Source: an uncultured Clostridia bacterium
GTDB taxonomy: Bacteria > Bacillota > Clostridia > TANB77 > CAG-508
Direction of reading: 5' to 3'
NCBI GenBank assembly: GCA_947591055.1
Contig: CANQCW010000004.1
Coordinates: 1-42,889, forward strand
DNA length: 42,889 nt
The notes below the pieces were generated by a model. The model was not told the origin of the DNA. It saw only the letters and a list, made by a program, of their open reading frames with translations, and ran no database searches. Position 1 is the first letter of the stretch, and every line of letters begins with the position of its first letter. This document shows positions 34,730-42,889 of the stretch, one piece after another. A program made the translations under genes and the position numbers.

Positions 34730-35656
34730 TTAATCACTTTTTAATTTCCAATTTATCATAGGATGAAATTTTATTTTTTCTATAATTTCATTATCATCAA
34801 ATAATAATTCTGGTTCATATATTCCTTTGTGAAATTTATCATAAAATTCTTGAATATTATCATCAATTATTAAAATATCTTTTAAATAGTCTCTTACTGC
34901 TTGTTTCATTTCATCTACATTACTTTTTTTGGGATTTCTATCTTTTAATGTTGGTAGTAATTTTGTTTTTATTTCTTGTTTGTCTATTTTTTCTATTTTA
35001 TCAAGACTCATATCTTCAAATTTATAGTTATTAATGGCTATATATTCTAACATAAAACATTGCTTTAATAATTTTTTTTCTTCTTTATCAAATAACTGAT
35101 ATTTACTTAATGTATACACATCAAATAGATCCCTTGCTGTAGTTCTGCTTAATAATGCACAAATTTTTGCAGCATAAATTTCTATGGGATGAATACAATT
35201 AATTGCTAATTGTTTGTCTTCAAATACATCTGTAGATATTTTTAATTTTTTAGTTTTTAAAATATGTACTCTATTCATATAATTTATTTCTATCTTTATG
35301 TTGTCTATATTACCTGTTATATCTTCATATTCTGCTACAATAGAATCTAACGCATACACATTTTTAGATTTTTCTGTATTAATTCTATATGAATTAGCAG
35401 TTAAATACTGAACTAATAGATTATGTATATCTTTTCGATTTTTTATCATTTCATCTTTTGATAAATTTTCAGCCAAATCTAAGTCAATATCAACTGATAA
35501 TCTTGGAAAGTTAAATACTGCTGTATTTATAGCTGTTCCACCTTTTAAAGCTAATATGTTTTTTAACTTCTTATCATTATTAATCCATTCTAAAATTCTA
35601 AGCAATCTTTCTACTTTTTCTAATGTCGATTTTATAAAACCTGTTTTTTTTTGCAA
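34730..35656 (-). CDS. AbiEii-type nucleotidyltransferase toxin, N-terminus frameshifted
   Basis: A 308-aa protein of the AbiEii/AbiGii toxin family (type IV toxin-antitoxin, nucleotidyltransferase fold). Motifs: LALKGGTAINTAVFNFPRLS followed by VDIDLDL, and later HPIEIYAAKICALLSR and TARDLFDVYTLSKY. The frame opens at a weak TTG right after a run of nine A (35652-35644). In the neighbouring frame upstream a better start exists: TTG at 35690 with GGGAGG, coding VGEYKKYIEDIAKK, which would continue into TGFIKSTLEKVERLL if the run had eight A. The gene may thus be phase-off, slip-translated or mis-sequenced. It directly follows its AbiEi partner. Confidence 0.82.
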   Translation of the reverse strand: MQKKTGFIKSTLEKVERLLRILEWINNDKKLKNILALKGGTAINTAVFNFPRLSVDIDLDLAENLSKDEMIKNRKDIHNLLVQYLTANSYRINTEKSKNVYALDSIVAEYEDITGNIDNIKIEINYMNRVHILKTKKLKISTDVFEDKQLAINCIHPIEIYAAKICALLSRTTARDLFDVYTLSKYQLFDKEEKKLLKQCFMLEYIAINNYKFEDMSLDKIEKIDKQEIKTKLLPTLKDRNPKKSNVDEMKQAVRDYLKDILIIDDNIQEFYDKFHKGIYEPELLFDDNEIIEKIKFHPMINWKLKSD

Positions 35657-35683
35657 TGTCTTCTATGTATTTTTTATATTCTC

Positions 35684-36436
35684 CTACCAATACAATGTCC
35701 TCCCTTTAGTTAAAAATATCTCTGGAACTATCAAGTTCCATTCTTTAACATATTTGCTTTTCATTTTTTTTGTTTCTTCATTAAAATATAACTTCTTTTC
35801 ACCTTTTTTTTCTCTACATTTTTCTATTATTGTATTATTTACACCATAATGTTCATTTAATAATTCAATAAAAAAACCAACTTTTAAATATAGTTTATTA
35901 GAATTGTATCCTTTTAAATATTCTAATATTTTATCTCCATCTAGTTGCCCAAATAATTCTAAACACATTATTAATTCTTCACTACCTCCTGCTAAATCTG
36001 TTCTATTTATGCAATCAATAAAAGTTCTTTCTTTATCAGTTAATCTTACTTTGTTCTTTTCTGTTATTCCAAAATCATATTTACTATCTATACATTTATA
36101 TGATATTCCTTCGAAGTCAAAATCTTTAAATCTTTTTTTAGTCGAGACATAAACTTGGTAAAATACTTGATTTTTTACTCCATAATATTCTAATGCAGAA
36201 TGATATGATATATATGCATCATCTTTTATTTTTGATCCTATCATATATTGATCTGCAATTGTATTTTTAAATTCAATATCACATACAACATATAAATTAT
36301 GTTTTACTCTTTTTATAAGATTAAAGTCTAATAGGTCGTTTATTAAGCCTCTAGCTGAATTTATATTTCCTGTTAATTTATATACATCTTCAGAATTAAA
36401 GACTTTTAAATTTAAAATTTTTTCATATCTTATCAT
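35684..36436 (-). CDS. AbiEi-type antitoxin/transcriptional regulator
   Basis: A 250-aa protein with an N-terminal winged-helix region (FNSEDVYKLTGNINSARGLI, then LIKRVKHNLYVV) and a central domain typical of AbiEi (AYISYHSALEYYGV, then VRLTDKERTFIDCINRTDLA). AbiEi represses its own operon and counters AbiEii, and such pairs act in phage exclusion or as stabilising modules. The stop overlaps the best start of the toxin frame by a few bases, so the two are coupled. It lies between cassettes D and E. Confidence 0.85.
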   Translation of the reverse strand: MIRYEKILNLKVFNSEDVYKLTGNINSARGLINDLLDFNLIKRVKHNLYVVCDIEFKNTIADQYMIGSKIKDDAYISYHSALEYYGVKNQVFYQVYVSTKKRFKDFDFEGISYKCIDSKYDFGITEKNKVRLTDKERTFIDCINRTDLAGGSEELIMCLELFGQLDGDKILEYLKGYNSNKLYLKVGFFIELLNEHYGVNNTIIEKCREKKGEKKLYFNEETKKMKSKYVKEWNLIVPEIFLTKGRTLYW

Positions 36437-36774
36437 ATTATTTCACACCTTCTTTGAAAATATAGTTTATCTTTAATAAATTTTAACATGTCTATTTTAT
36501 ATTGTCAATATTTTTTCACGCTTTTTGCTCTAATATTATGTTTTTTTGTAAATTATTAGTGCAAAATTCGTGACTTGCTATAAATAGTTAGTGTCGCTAT
36601 ACACATAAAATTTTAGCGTTTTGATGAAAATTTAACAAAATATAAATTAATATACAATTTCATATTCTTAATATTTTAATAAACTTAATATACATTATTT
36701 ATAAAAAAAATTTGTCAAATCCATTAATATCAAGAAAAATATGAATTAATATTGGAATAAATTACTAAGAATCA
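36437..36774. other. 338-bp non-coding gap before cassette E
   Basis: AT-rich sequence with no convincing gene, ribosome-binding site aimed at cassette E or terminator. It should hold the promoter of the AbiEi/AbiEii operon on its left side. No signal for starting cassette E is visible, consistent with E being silent. Confidence 0.6.
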
Positions 36775-36786
36775 GACCAAGAAGTT
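36775..36786 (+). repeat. Recombination core E
   Basis: GACCAAGAAGTT followed by CAGGACC, in frame as DQEVQD. The upstream AAGAATCA has no TTTTCAA arms. Confidence 0.8.
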
Positions 36787-39702
36787 CAGGACCATAATTA
36801 CACAATGACAGTTAATGGCAATAATATAATAAATAATGAAAACATAGCAAAAAGTATAATAACAGTAGATTTAGAAAAATCCTCTGATACAGATACTAAA
36901 GGCTTGAAACTTTCATATTATAAAGATGATGATGGAGATGGAAAATTAAATACTAAAGCTACAACAGTAAAAGTTGATACAATAGCTAAATACACAACAC
37001 ATGCTGAAATAAAAGATAATAATGGTACAGTAGAATTTAATTTTGAACAATTACCAGAAGGTAAAAATGTTATCCAATTATTAGATAGTACAGGAAAAGT
37101 ACTTACAGAAACAATAGTTACTAAAGATACATTAACAATACCTGTAGCTGTTGAGGTTACAACAAAACGTATAGATACATCAAAAGCATCTATGTCTTTC
37201 AAAGCTAAAGAAGGTAGCGATATTGTAAAAATGTATTATGCTGTACTTCCAGTAAGTAATGATAATAGTACAATTAGATATGTTGATATAACAAATGCAA
37301 TAAAGAAAATATCAAATGGAGATTCTGCAGATAATAGTATTGTAGCTGCTGCAGAAGTAGAAGTAAAAGATAATAAATTTGAGGGCACAATAGCTACAAA
37401 TTTAGTTAATAATACAGCTTATAGAGTTATATATGTAGTAGAAAATTCTCTAGGAAATAGATTTTATGGAAAAGATTCGACTAAAGGAACAAATGTAGTA
37501 GCTAGCAAACCTGTAACAACAAAAGCAACAATAGCTAAAGACGTTTATGGAACAAATGCAGAAAAAGAAGTTAAAAGTATTACACTTCCAGATTTAGAAA
37601 ATAATGGACCTGCAGATGCTAACTTTGAATGGACATTATCAAAAACAGAAACAGAAGATGTTTCAGCAAAAACATTCAAAGTAGAAGTTCTTGATGAAAA
37701 AGGAAAAGTTTTAAATGAAGTTGAAATCACAGGTACAAATACAGCTTCTTTAAATGAATTAGGTATAACAACTCCAGGAACATATAAAATAAAAGTTACA
37801 GTAAAAGGAAAAGATAATGGTAATACATCTGCTTCTGAATCAGTAGAATCAAAAACAATAACAATTGATTCATATGAAGCTGTAAAAAATATTGAATTTG
37901 TTAATGAAGATAATGAGAAAACATTAACATGGGAAAGTAATTATACTATAATCAATGAAGAAGGCGAAGGAAATATTGCTGGATATATAGTAGATTTATA
38001 TGAATATGATACAAAAACAGATGAATATAAGAAATTAGTATCAGCATCAAATCTATCTTCAAAAGAAAAGAAATTAGATATATCAGCATATATTACAGCA
38101 AATAAACTTTATAAAGCAGAAGTTAGAGTTGAAGCTAATCCTAACCAATCTGCTAAATTAACAGCTGAAGTTGGAGAATCAAAAGAATTTTTCGTATTAG
38201 CAGGTACATCTATATCAGTATCTAAAGACGAAAATAAAAAAGATAAAATAACAACAGATTCTGTTACATTAAAAGCTACTAAGGCTGTTGTAGGAAATAA
38301 AGAAGTATCATACGATTTAAGAGTATGGAAGAAAAATACTAATACAGGAGATTTTGATGGTGCTAGATATGCTGAAGTAACAAATAAATATATGTCAAAT
38401 GTTCAATTAAGCGAAACTAGTGAAGTTGAAGTTACTGGACTAGAAGAAGGAGCAACATATAGATTTGAATTAATAGTTAAAGTTGATAGTGCAGAAGCTT
38501 CTAGAACAACAGGTGATATTACATTATTAAAATTACCTATAGAGATAAAAGGATTAGTAGTATCTGAAACACCAGGAGAAGGAAAAATAGCAAAAACAAC
38601 TGATGGAATAAGTATAGATGACGTAGAAGTAAAATCTACAGATTTTGTAAAATATGCAAATAGTGCAGAACTAACTGTAGTATCAAGCTTGTTACAAAAT
38701 ACACCATCTCTAGTTTATGGAGATAAGATAACTTTAGACGAAGATAAACTAACAGTTGAATTACAAGCACAAGCATCAACTTCATCTGTAGCTGCAAGAG
38801 ATTTTGGAAACAAATTAGAAGGAATGACAGTTGAATTAAAAGGAAATACTTCTGATAAAATAATTAAAACAACAGCTAATACTAAAGGACCTAAAGAAAT
38901 TATATTATCTGAAGGAAGTAACTTTGATATATCAGGAGTTACTGCTGAAAAAATAACATTAAAGAATAATGTTAGCGTTAAAACTGGAATAAATAAAGTA
39001 ACAGTTGCTGATGGTGCTACAGTTACAATAAATGGAGTTATAGTTACAGCTAAAAATACAGAACTTACATTAAAATCTGATGCACAAGGTACTAAAAACT
39101 TTACAGTTGATCCAACAGGAAGTGGAGTTAACGCTGATATAACATTTGAAAATACTACAACTGATGCTGTTACAATAAATTTTGTTGGAGAAAATGATTT
39201 AAGTGGAAGACAACAAGGTTCTATCACAATTAGATCTGCTTCAGGAAAAGTAACATTATCATCTCAAAATTTCAATATTGAAAGTAAAATAGATGTTGTT
39301 GTTGAAAAAGGTGAAGTTGATATTTCTAGCAAATTCTTAACAGGTGATAAGACTGTAAGTGTAAAATCTGCTGATTCTAAAAATACTGCTAAAGTAACTA
39401 TAGAAGGACCAGAAGTTCCAACAGAGATAGCCAATGTTAAAATTGATAAGTATACATTAATTGATAGAAGCGAAAGTAGTTTAAAATCATTCTTTAATTC
39501 TTCAAGTAACCAAAGTAAAAATATAATAGATAAAACAGTTTCTTTATCTAACACAAAAGCAGTTAAAGAATACTTCGATAGTTTTAAAGAATTCTTCGAT
39601 AAAGGTGCTACATTATCTAAAGCTGCTAATTCAACAACTGTAACAATTACTTTTACAAAAGCAGTTGATGGAGCTATAGATATGTCTAACTTGACAAAAT
39701 AA
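36775..39702 (+). CDS. Silent cassette E: FN3-like/beta-solenoid tail, 975 aa
   Basis: The frame is open from DQEVQDHNYTMTVNGNNIIN to the stop, 976 codons. The first ATG is codon 11 and has no ribosome-binding site. Architecture as in cassette D: FN3-like modules (VKNIEFVNEDNEKTLTWESN; VTGLEEGATYRFELIVK), a mid region with ADGATVTINGVIVTAK, a solenoid-like stretch (QQGSITIRSASGKVTLSSQN) and a C-terminal domain ending DGAIDMSNLTK. No signal peptide or anchor. Plus orientation, downstream of D; reaching the head needs a deletion or two inversions. Confidence 0.78.
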   Translation, partial: DQEVQDHNYTMTVNGNNIINNENIAKSIITVDLEKSSDTDTKGLKLSYYKDDDGDGKLNTKATTVKVDTIAKYTTHAEIKDNNGTVEFNFEQLPEGKNVIQLLDSTGKVLTETIVTKDTLTIPVAVEVTTKRIDTSKASMSFKAKEGSDIVKMYYAVLPVSNDNSTIRYVDITNAIKKISNGDSADNSIVAAAEVEVKDNKFEGTIATNLVNNTAYRVIYVVENSLGNRFYGKDSTKGTNVVASKPVTTKATIAKDVYGTNAEKEVKSITLPDLENNGPADANFEWTLSKTETEDVSAKTFKVEVLDEKGKVLNEVEITGTNTASLNELGITTPGTYKIKVTVKGKDNGNTSASESVESKTITIDSYEAVKNIEFVNEDNEKTLTWESNYTIINEEGEGNIAGYIVDLYEYDTKTDEYKKLVSASNLSSKEKKLDISAYITANKLYKAEVRVEANPNQSAKLTAEVGESKEFFVLAGTSISVSKDENKKDKITTDSVTLKATKAVVGNKEVSYDLRVWKKNTNTGDFDGARYAEVTNKYMSNVQLSETSEVEVTGLEEGATYRFELIVKVDSAEASRTTGDITLLKLPIEIKGLVVSETPGEGKIAKTTDGISIDDVEVKSTDFVKYANSAELTVVSSLLQNTPSLVYGDKITLDEDKLTVELQAQASTSSVAARDFGNKLEGMTVELKGNTSDKIIKTTANTKGPKEIILSEGSNFDISGVTAEKITLKNNVSVKTGINKVTVADGATVTINGVIVTAKNTELTLKSDAQGTKNFTVDPTGSGVNADITFENTTTDAVTINFVGENDLSGRQQGSITIRSASGKVTLSSQNFNIESKIDVVVEKGEVDISSKFLTGDKTVSVKSADSKNTAKVTIEGPEVPTEIANVKIDKYTLIDRSESSLKSFFNSSSNQSKNIIDKTVSLSNTKAVKEYFDSFKEFFDKGATLSKAANSTTVTITFTKAVDGAIDMSNLTK

Positions 39703-39710
39703 TTTAATTT

Positions 39711-39757
39711 AAAATAAGGTTTGAGTTATTAATTTAGCTCAAATCTTATTTTTATTT
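39711..39757. terminator. Bidirectional terminator between cassettes E and F
   Basis: AAAATAAGGTTTGAG (39711-39725) pairs with CTCAAATCTTATTTT (39738-39752), a 15-bp stem with one G-U pair, flanked by A and T runs. Confidence 0.85.
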
Positions 39758-39794
39758 ATATTTATACAATTAATAAATTAAAATATAATAAATA

Positions 39795-39834
39795 ATAGCT
39801 TAACACTTGTAATCAAGTATTAAGCTATATTTTT
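39795..39834. terminator. Second hairpin between cassettes E and F
   Basis: ATAGCTTAACACTTG (39795-39809) and CAAGTATTAAGCTAT (39814-39828), a 15-bp stem with one mismatch or wobble, followed by ATTTTTTAA. It acts most plausibly on plus-strand transcripts, as a back-up stop. Confidence 0.7.
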
Positions 39835-39876
39835 TAACTAAACCTTTAATCTAGGTATTGACATACTGTCTAAATA

Positions 39877-42702
39877 TTATTTTAATCCTTCAATATTAAC
39901 TGAAACTTGATTTCCTCTGTCATCCACTGTTTTATTTAATGAAATTGTTACTATGTTTCCTTTAGCTTCTAAAATCTTAGCACCATATTTTGTAGTTCCA
40001 CCATAAGTTGTTCCATATAATGTCGTAAATTTAGATAAATATGCATTTAATTTAGCAAGATTTTCTGCTTTTTTGTCTGGATCAACATCATATAATCCTG
40101 TAACTGCTTTGCTAAGTACTGAATTAGCTTTACTAATGTCAGAAATATTATATTCCTTTATATCTATTGCAGTTTTTATTTCAAATGGAGTTATATCAGC
40201 AGTTTTAACTTTTATTGTTTTAGCTCCAGTTGTAGTATTTGTTATTGTAACATTTTGTGCTCCTGATAAGTTACTTCCACTTAAATCAACTGTACCATCT
40301 GTAACATTAACTGTTATATCAGCTGAAAATGCTAATGAATTAGCTGTAACTGTAACATTTCCTTTTGCAGTAATATCTAATTTTCCAGATTGTGCATTTG
40401 TATCTGTTCCATCTCCATTAACAATTATATTTAAACCATTAGTATCTTCACTATTTAATATAATATTATTACTTGGTGTTGCAGAAATGGTAACGTTTGA
40501 GCTAACATCTATTGTAGTATCTGTTGAAACATTGATTTTAATTTTTTTATCCATAAAGTTAACTGGAGAAGCTCCTTCATTAGCCATAATAACAACTTTT
40601 GTTGCACCCTTAATTGTTGAACCTGCATTAATTTTTATTTCTTTTTGACTTGTAAGTCCTGTAATATCTAATGATTCATTATTTCCAGAAATTATTATAT
40701 TTCCTCCAACATTTCCTGTGATTCTTTGAGAGAAATTTCCTCCTTCTAAGTAAAGATCTCTATTTCCAATTGTCGTTCCTAATGCTCTTACTCTAGATCC
40801 TGTGTCTAATGCACAAAGTTTAACAGTTACAACATCTGATGTATATGTTAATATATCACCTACAACAAGATTATCAACTATATTTTTAATTTCTGCTAAT
40901 TCAGCTGGGTATTCTGCTGTCTTATATTCTTTTCCATCTACACTTATTCCATTAGTTGTTTTAGCAATTTCTCCTACTTTAGTTGTTACATTGTCTGCTA
41001 CAACTGTTTTATTTTCAATAGTTGGCATTGCTAATCTTGTATCAAACTCTGCACTATATCCAGAAACACCTTCAATACCATTTACTGTTGCATATAATCT
41101 AATTACATATTTTGTACCTGGTTGTAATCCTTTAACATCAAATGTTCCATCTGCTTTTACAGTAACATCTTGAGTTAATTTTGATACTTCTTTATATTTT
41201 CCATCAAATAATCCATCTGGATCATTTGTATTATATAAGAATACTTTTACTCTATATGTTGGGGTCATGCCTGAAACTTCACGACTAGTTATTTTAAATG
41301 TAGCTGAATCTGACCCAGCTATGCCTTCTATTGCTGGCGTATAGACTTTAAAGAATTCCTTTGATTTAACTTCATCTGAATCTACTACAGATAATTTATC
41401 GCCTGTTGCTTTTGTTGTAACATAAGCTTTATATAATACATTATCTGTCATTGAAGATATACCTTCAATTTTTGTATCTTCTACTGGAGATCCACTAGTT
41501 AATTGTACTTTATTTGTATAATCTTTATTTGATATATCATATCCATATAAATCTACATTGTATCCCTTAACATCTTCTGCTGGTGATGTACTAGCATCCC
41601 ATGTTAATACAGAGTTATTATATTTATCTACATCTAATTTTATATTGTCTGCATTAACTGCATCTAATTTAGAAACTGTTGTTTCATTTGATTTAAATGT
41701 AGCTGATGGTAATTTATTACCAGATCCTTCTCCGTATACTTCAAAGTAATATGTTCCTGCTGTAAGAGGAGAAGATACAAATGTATCAAGAGTTGTACTT
41801 AAAACTGCGATTCCTGTTTTTTCTTCTATAGCTTTTCCATCTCTATATAATACAACTGTAAATTTATTTGATCCTATTGTTTCTCCTTCAGCTAATTTCC
41901 ATGTAAGTTGAACATCTGATAATTTGTTAACTGTAGCTACATCAGTAATTTTTGCATCTACTATAGTTGGAGCTAAAGTTGTAGCACCATCTTTTTCCCA
42001 TGGAATAAGAGCCTTTTCTGAAAGAACTGAAGTTGATACATTTCCATATTCATCTTCTAATATAAAATATACATCAAATGTTTTATCTTCATAAGTTGTT
42101 TCATCTGTTAATAAAATTGGTGCTTCTACTACTTTGTTATTAGTAATTTGAATATATTTTGCCTCTTTCAAATCTCCAAATTCTGATACATTAGAAGGTG
42201 CACTTGAACTACTTGTAGCAGCACTATTAGCTTTTTTTAAGTAATAAGCTTTTACTATATTATCTTCACTTTTAACACTAAAAGATACAGTTCCTGTTGA
42301 AGATGCTGGACGATTTCCTTTTAATCCAACAAGTTTTGTATCTTTCATTGCATTTGTGCGAGCATCTAATTTAAATTCAGCCAATGTACCAACTTTGGTA
42401 TTACCAGACATTTCTACTAATCTAAATTTATATACTTTATCTTGCGTAATTACACGAGATAAATTCATTTTAGGTAAATCAATTTTAGATGTATTTGCTG
42501 GTATTGTTATAGTACTTGGACTAGTTGAAATTACACTACCTAATGTTCCATCATCGTTTACCAAATATATTTTAGCAAATTTAGATGTGTCTAATTCACT
42601 TTTTATACGTAGACTTGTTTCTACAGCTCCAACATTCTTATTATTTACATATTTGCCAACAGGAGTAACTGTAAAGTTACCATCCCCTGGAACTTCTTGT
42701 TC
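39877..42702 (-). CDS. Silent cassette F: FN3-like/beta-solenoid tail, 941 aa
   Basis: The frame is open from EQEVPGDGNFTVTPVG to the stop, 942 codons. The first possible start is a TTG at codon 47 without ribosome-binding site. Architecture like D and E: Ig/FN3-like modules (NIKLDVDKYNNSVLTWDAST), a mid region with KTTNGISVDGKEYKT-like repeats, a solenoid-like region (QSGKLDITAKGNVTVTANSL) and a C-terminal domain ending VSVNIEGLK. The junction has E rather than D, as in the expressed gene. Minus orientation, so one large inversion with the head site would express it. Confidence 0.78.
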   Translation of the reverse strand, partial: EQEVPGDGNFTVTPVGKYVNNKNVGAVETSLRIKSELDTSKFAKIYLVNDDGTLGSVISTSPSTITIPANTSKIDLPKMNLSRVITQDKVYKFRLVEMSGNTKVGTLAEFKLDARTNAMKDTKLVGLKGNRPASSTGTVSFSVKSEDNIVKAYYLKKANSAATSSSSAPSNVSEFGDLKEAKYIQITNNKVVEAPILLTDETTYEDKTFDVYFILEDEYGNVSTSVLSEKALIPWEKDGATTLAPTIVDAKITDVATVNKLSDVQLTWKLAEGETIGSNKFTVVLYRDGKAIEEKTGIAVLSTTLDTFVSSPLTAGTYYFEVYGEGSGNKLPSATFKSNETTVSKLDAVNADNIKLDVDKYNNSVLTWDASTSPAEDVKGYNVDLYGYDISNKDYTNKVQLTSGSPVEDTKIEGISSMTDNVLYKAYVTTKATGDKLSVVDSDEVKSKEFFKVYTPAIEGIAGSDSATFKITSREVSGMTPTYRVKVFLYNTNDPDGLFDGKYKEVSKLTQDVTVKADGTFDVKGLQPGTKYVIRLYATVNGIEGVSGYSAEFDTRLAMPTIENKTVVADNVTTKVGEIAKTTNGISVDGKEYKTAEYPAELAEIKNIVDNLVVGDILTYTSDVVTVKLCALDTGSRVRALGTTIGNRDLYLEGGNFSQRITGNVGGNIIISGNNESLDITGLTSQKEIKINAGSTIKGATKVVIMANEGASPVNFMDKKIKINVSTDTTIDVSSNVTISATPSNNIILNSEDTNGLNIIVNGDGTDTNAQSGKLDITAKGNVTVTANSLAFSADITVNVTDGTVDLSGSNLSGAQNVTITNTTTGAKTIKVKTADITPFEIKTAIDIKEYNISDISKANSVLSKAVTGLYDVDPDKKAENLAKLNAYLSKFTTLYGTTYGGTTKYGAKILEAKGNIVTISLNKTVDDRGNQVSVNIEGLK
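42691..42702 (-). repeat. Recombination core F
   Basis: Minus-strand GAACAAGAAGTT followed by CCAGG, in frame as EQEVPG. Six bases upstream lies a near-perfect 22-bp palindrome (42708-42729). Confidence 0.8.
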
Positions 42703-42828
42703 TCAACAAATCGATAAATTTATTGATTTTACATAGGTTTCCTGTATTTTATAAAAAATTATATAGAGCAGCTAAAAAAACTATTTGATTGCAAATTTTG
42801 TAAAAAAATTAGAAAAATTTGCATTGAG

Positions 42829-42857
42829 TTGCATTTTTTTATAAAATAGTATATAAT
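42829..42857 (+). promoter_or_regulatory. Sigma-A promoter for the gene at the right edge
   Basis: TTGCAT (42829-42834), a 17-bp spacer and a perfect TATAAT (42852-42857). Several TTGCA motifs precede it. Confidence 0.6.
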
Positions 42858-42875
42858 AATAATGGAGGCGATAAT

Positions 42876-42889
42876 ATGGTAGAAAGAAA
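42876..42889 (+). CDS. Start of a gene cut by the window edge
   Basis: GGAGG (42864-42868) followed by ATG at 42876 and MVERK before the window ends. Too short to identify. Its position at the outer border of the cassette array makes it a candidate for the missing recombinase or another member of the locus, but nothing in the four visible codons supports either. Confidence 0.5.

Overview
The window is very AT-rich and reads like the chromosome of a low-GC Gram-positive Clostridia-type Firmicute, probably an uncultured gut lineage. The signs are strong AGGAGG ribosome-binding sites, TTGACA/TATAAT promoters, PolA without a working proofreading site, and mrnC, rbgA and DUF1292 genes of the Firmicute type. 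This placement is inference; no rRNA or other definitive marker is present.

Region 1 (1-17,000) is mostly housekeeping: a P-type Ca2+ ATPase, tRNA-Glu(CUC), Mini-ribonuclease III, the ribosome-assembly GTPase RbgA/YlqF, a Nudix hydrolase, DUF1292, a lytic transglycosylase, DNA polymerase I and two polytopic glycosyltransferase-like proteins. It also carries a complete type III toxin-antitoxin locus: ToxN/AbiQ-family toxin at 9590-10081, preceded by a terminator, three ~36-nt ToxI-like repeats and a sigma-A promoter. A second ToxI-like array of 36-nt repeats with its own promoter runs off the left edge.

Region 2 (17,000 to the right end) holds what looks like a DNA-shuffling surface-protein locus. 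A cell-surface cohesin-like protein (17355-18020) is followed by a secreted protein (18172-20115) made of a signal peptide, a dockerin and a variable C-terminal part. Exactly where the constant dockerin head ends lies the 12-mer GA[A/C]CAAGAAGTT, encoding [D/E]QEV. The same 12-mer, in the same reading frame, begins five more long open frames (941-1114 codons) that have no promoter, no ribosome-binding site and no signal peptide: 20248-23592(-), 27671-30670(+), 30743-33799(-), 36775-39702(+) and 39877-42702(-). A seventh copy (25863) has no intact cassette. The cassettes form three convergent pairs with the sites at the outer ends. Inversion between the head site and a minus-strand site would replace the displayed C-terminus in frame. 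The resulting picture is a constant secretion-plus-dockerin head, a cohesin anchor on the wall, and a silent library of beta-rich, beta-helical and alpha-helical tails.

The gaps between cassette pairs are packed with toxin-antitoxin genes: two RelB/YoeB-type modules, MazE with a shattered MazF, two MNT-type nucleotidyltransferases and AbiEi/AbiEii. There is also a frameshifted DUF4143-type ATPase. The mazF debris abuts a recombination site, which suggests that recombination broke it. No recombinase is encoded inside the window; a gene starting at 42876 is cut off by the right edge.
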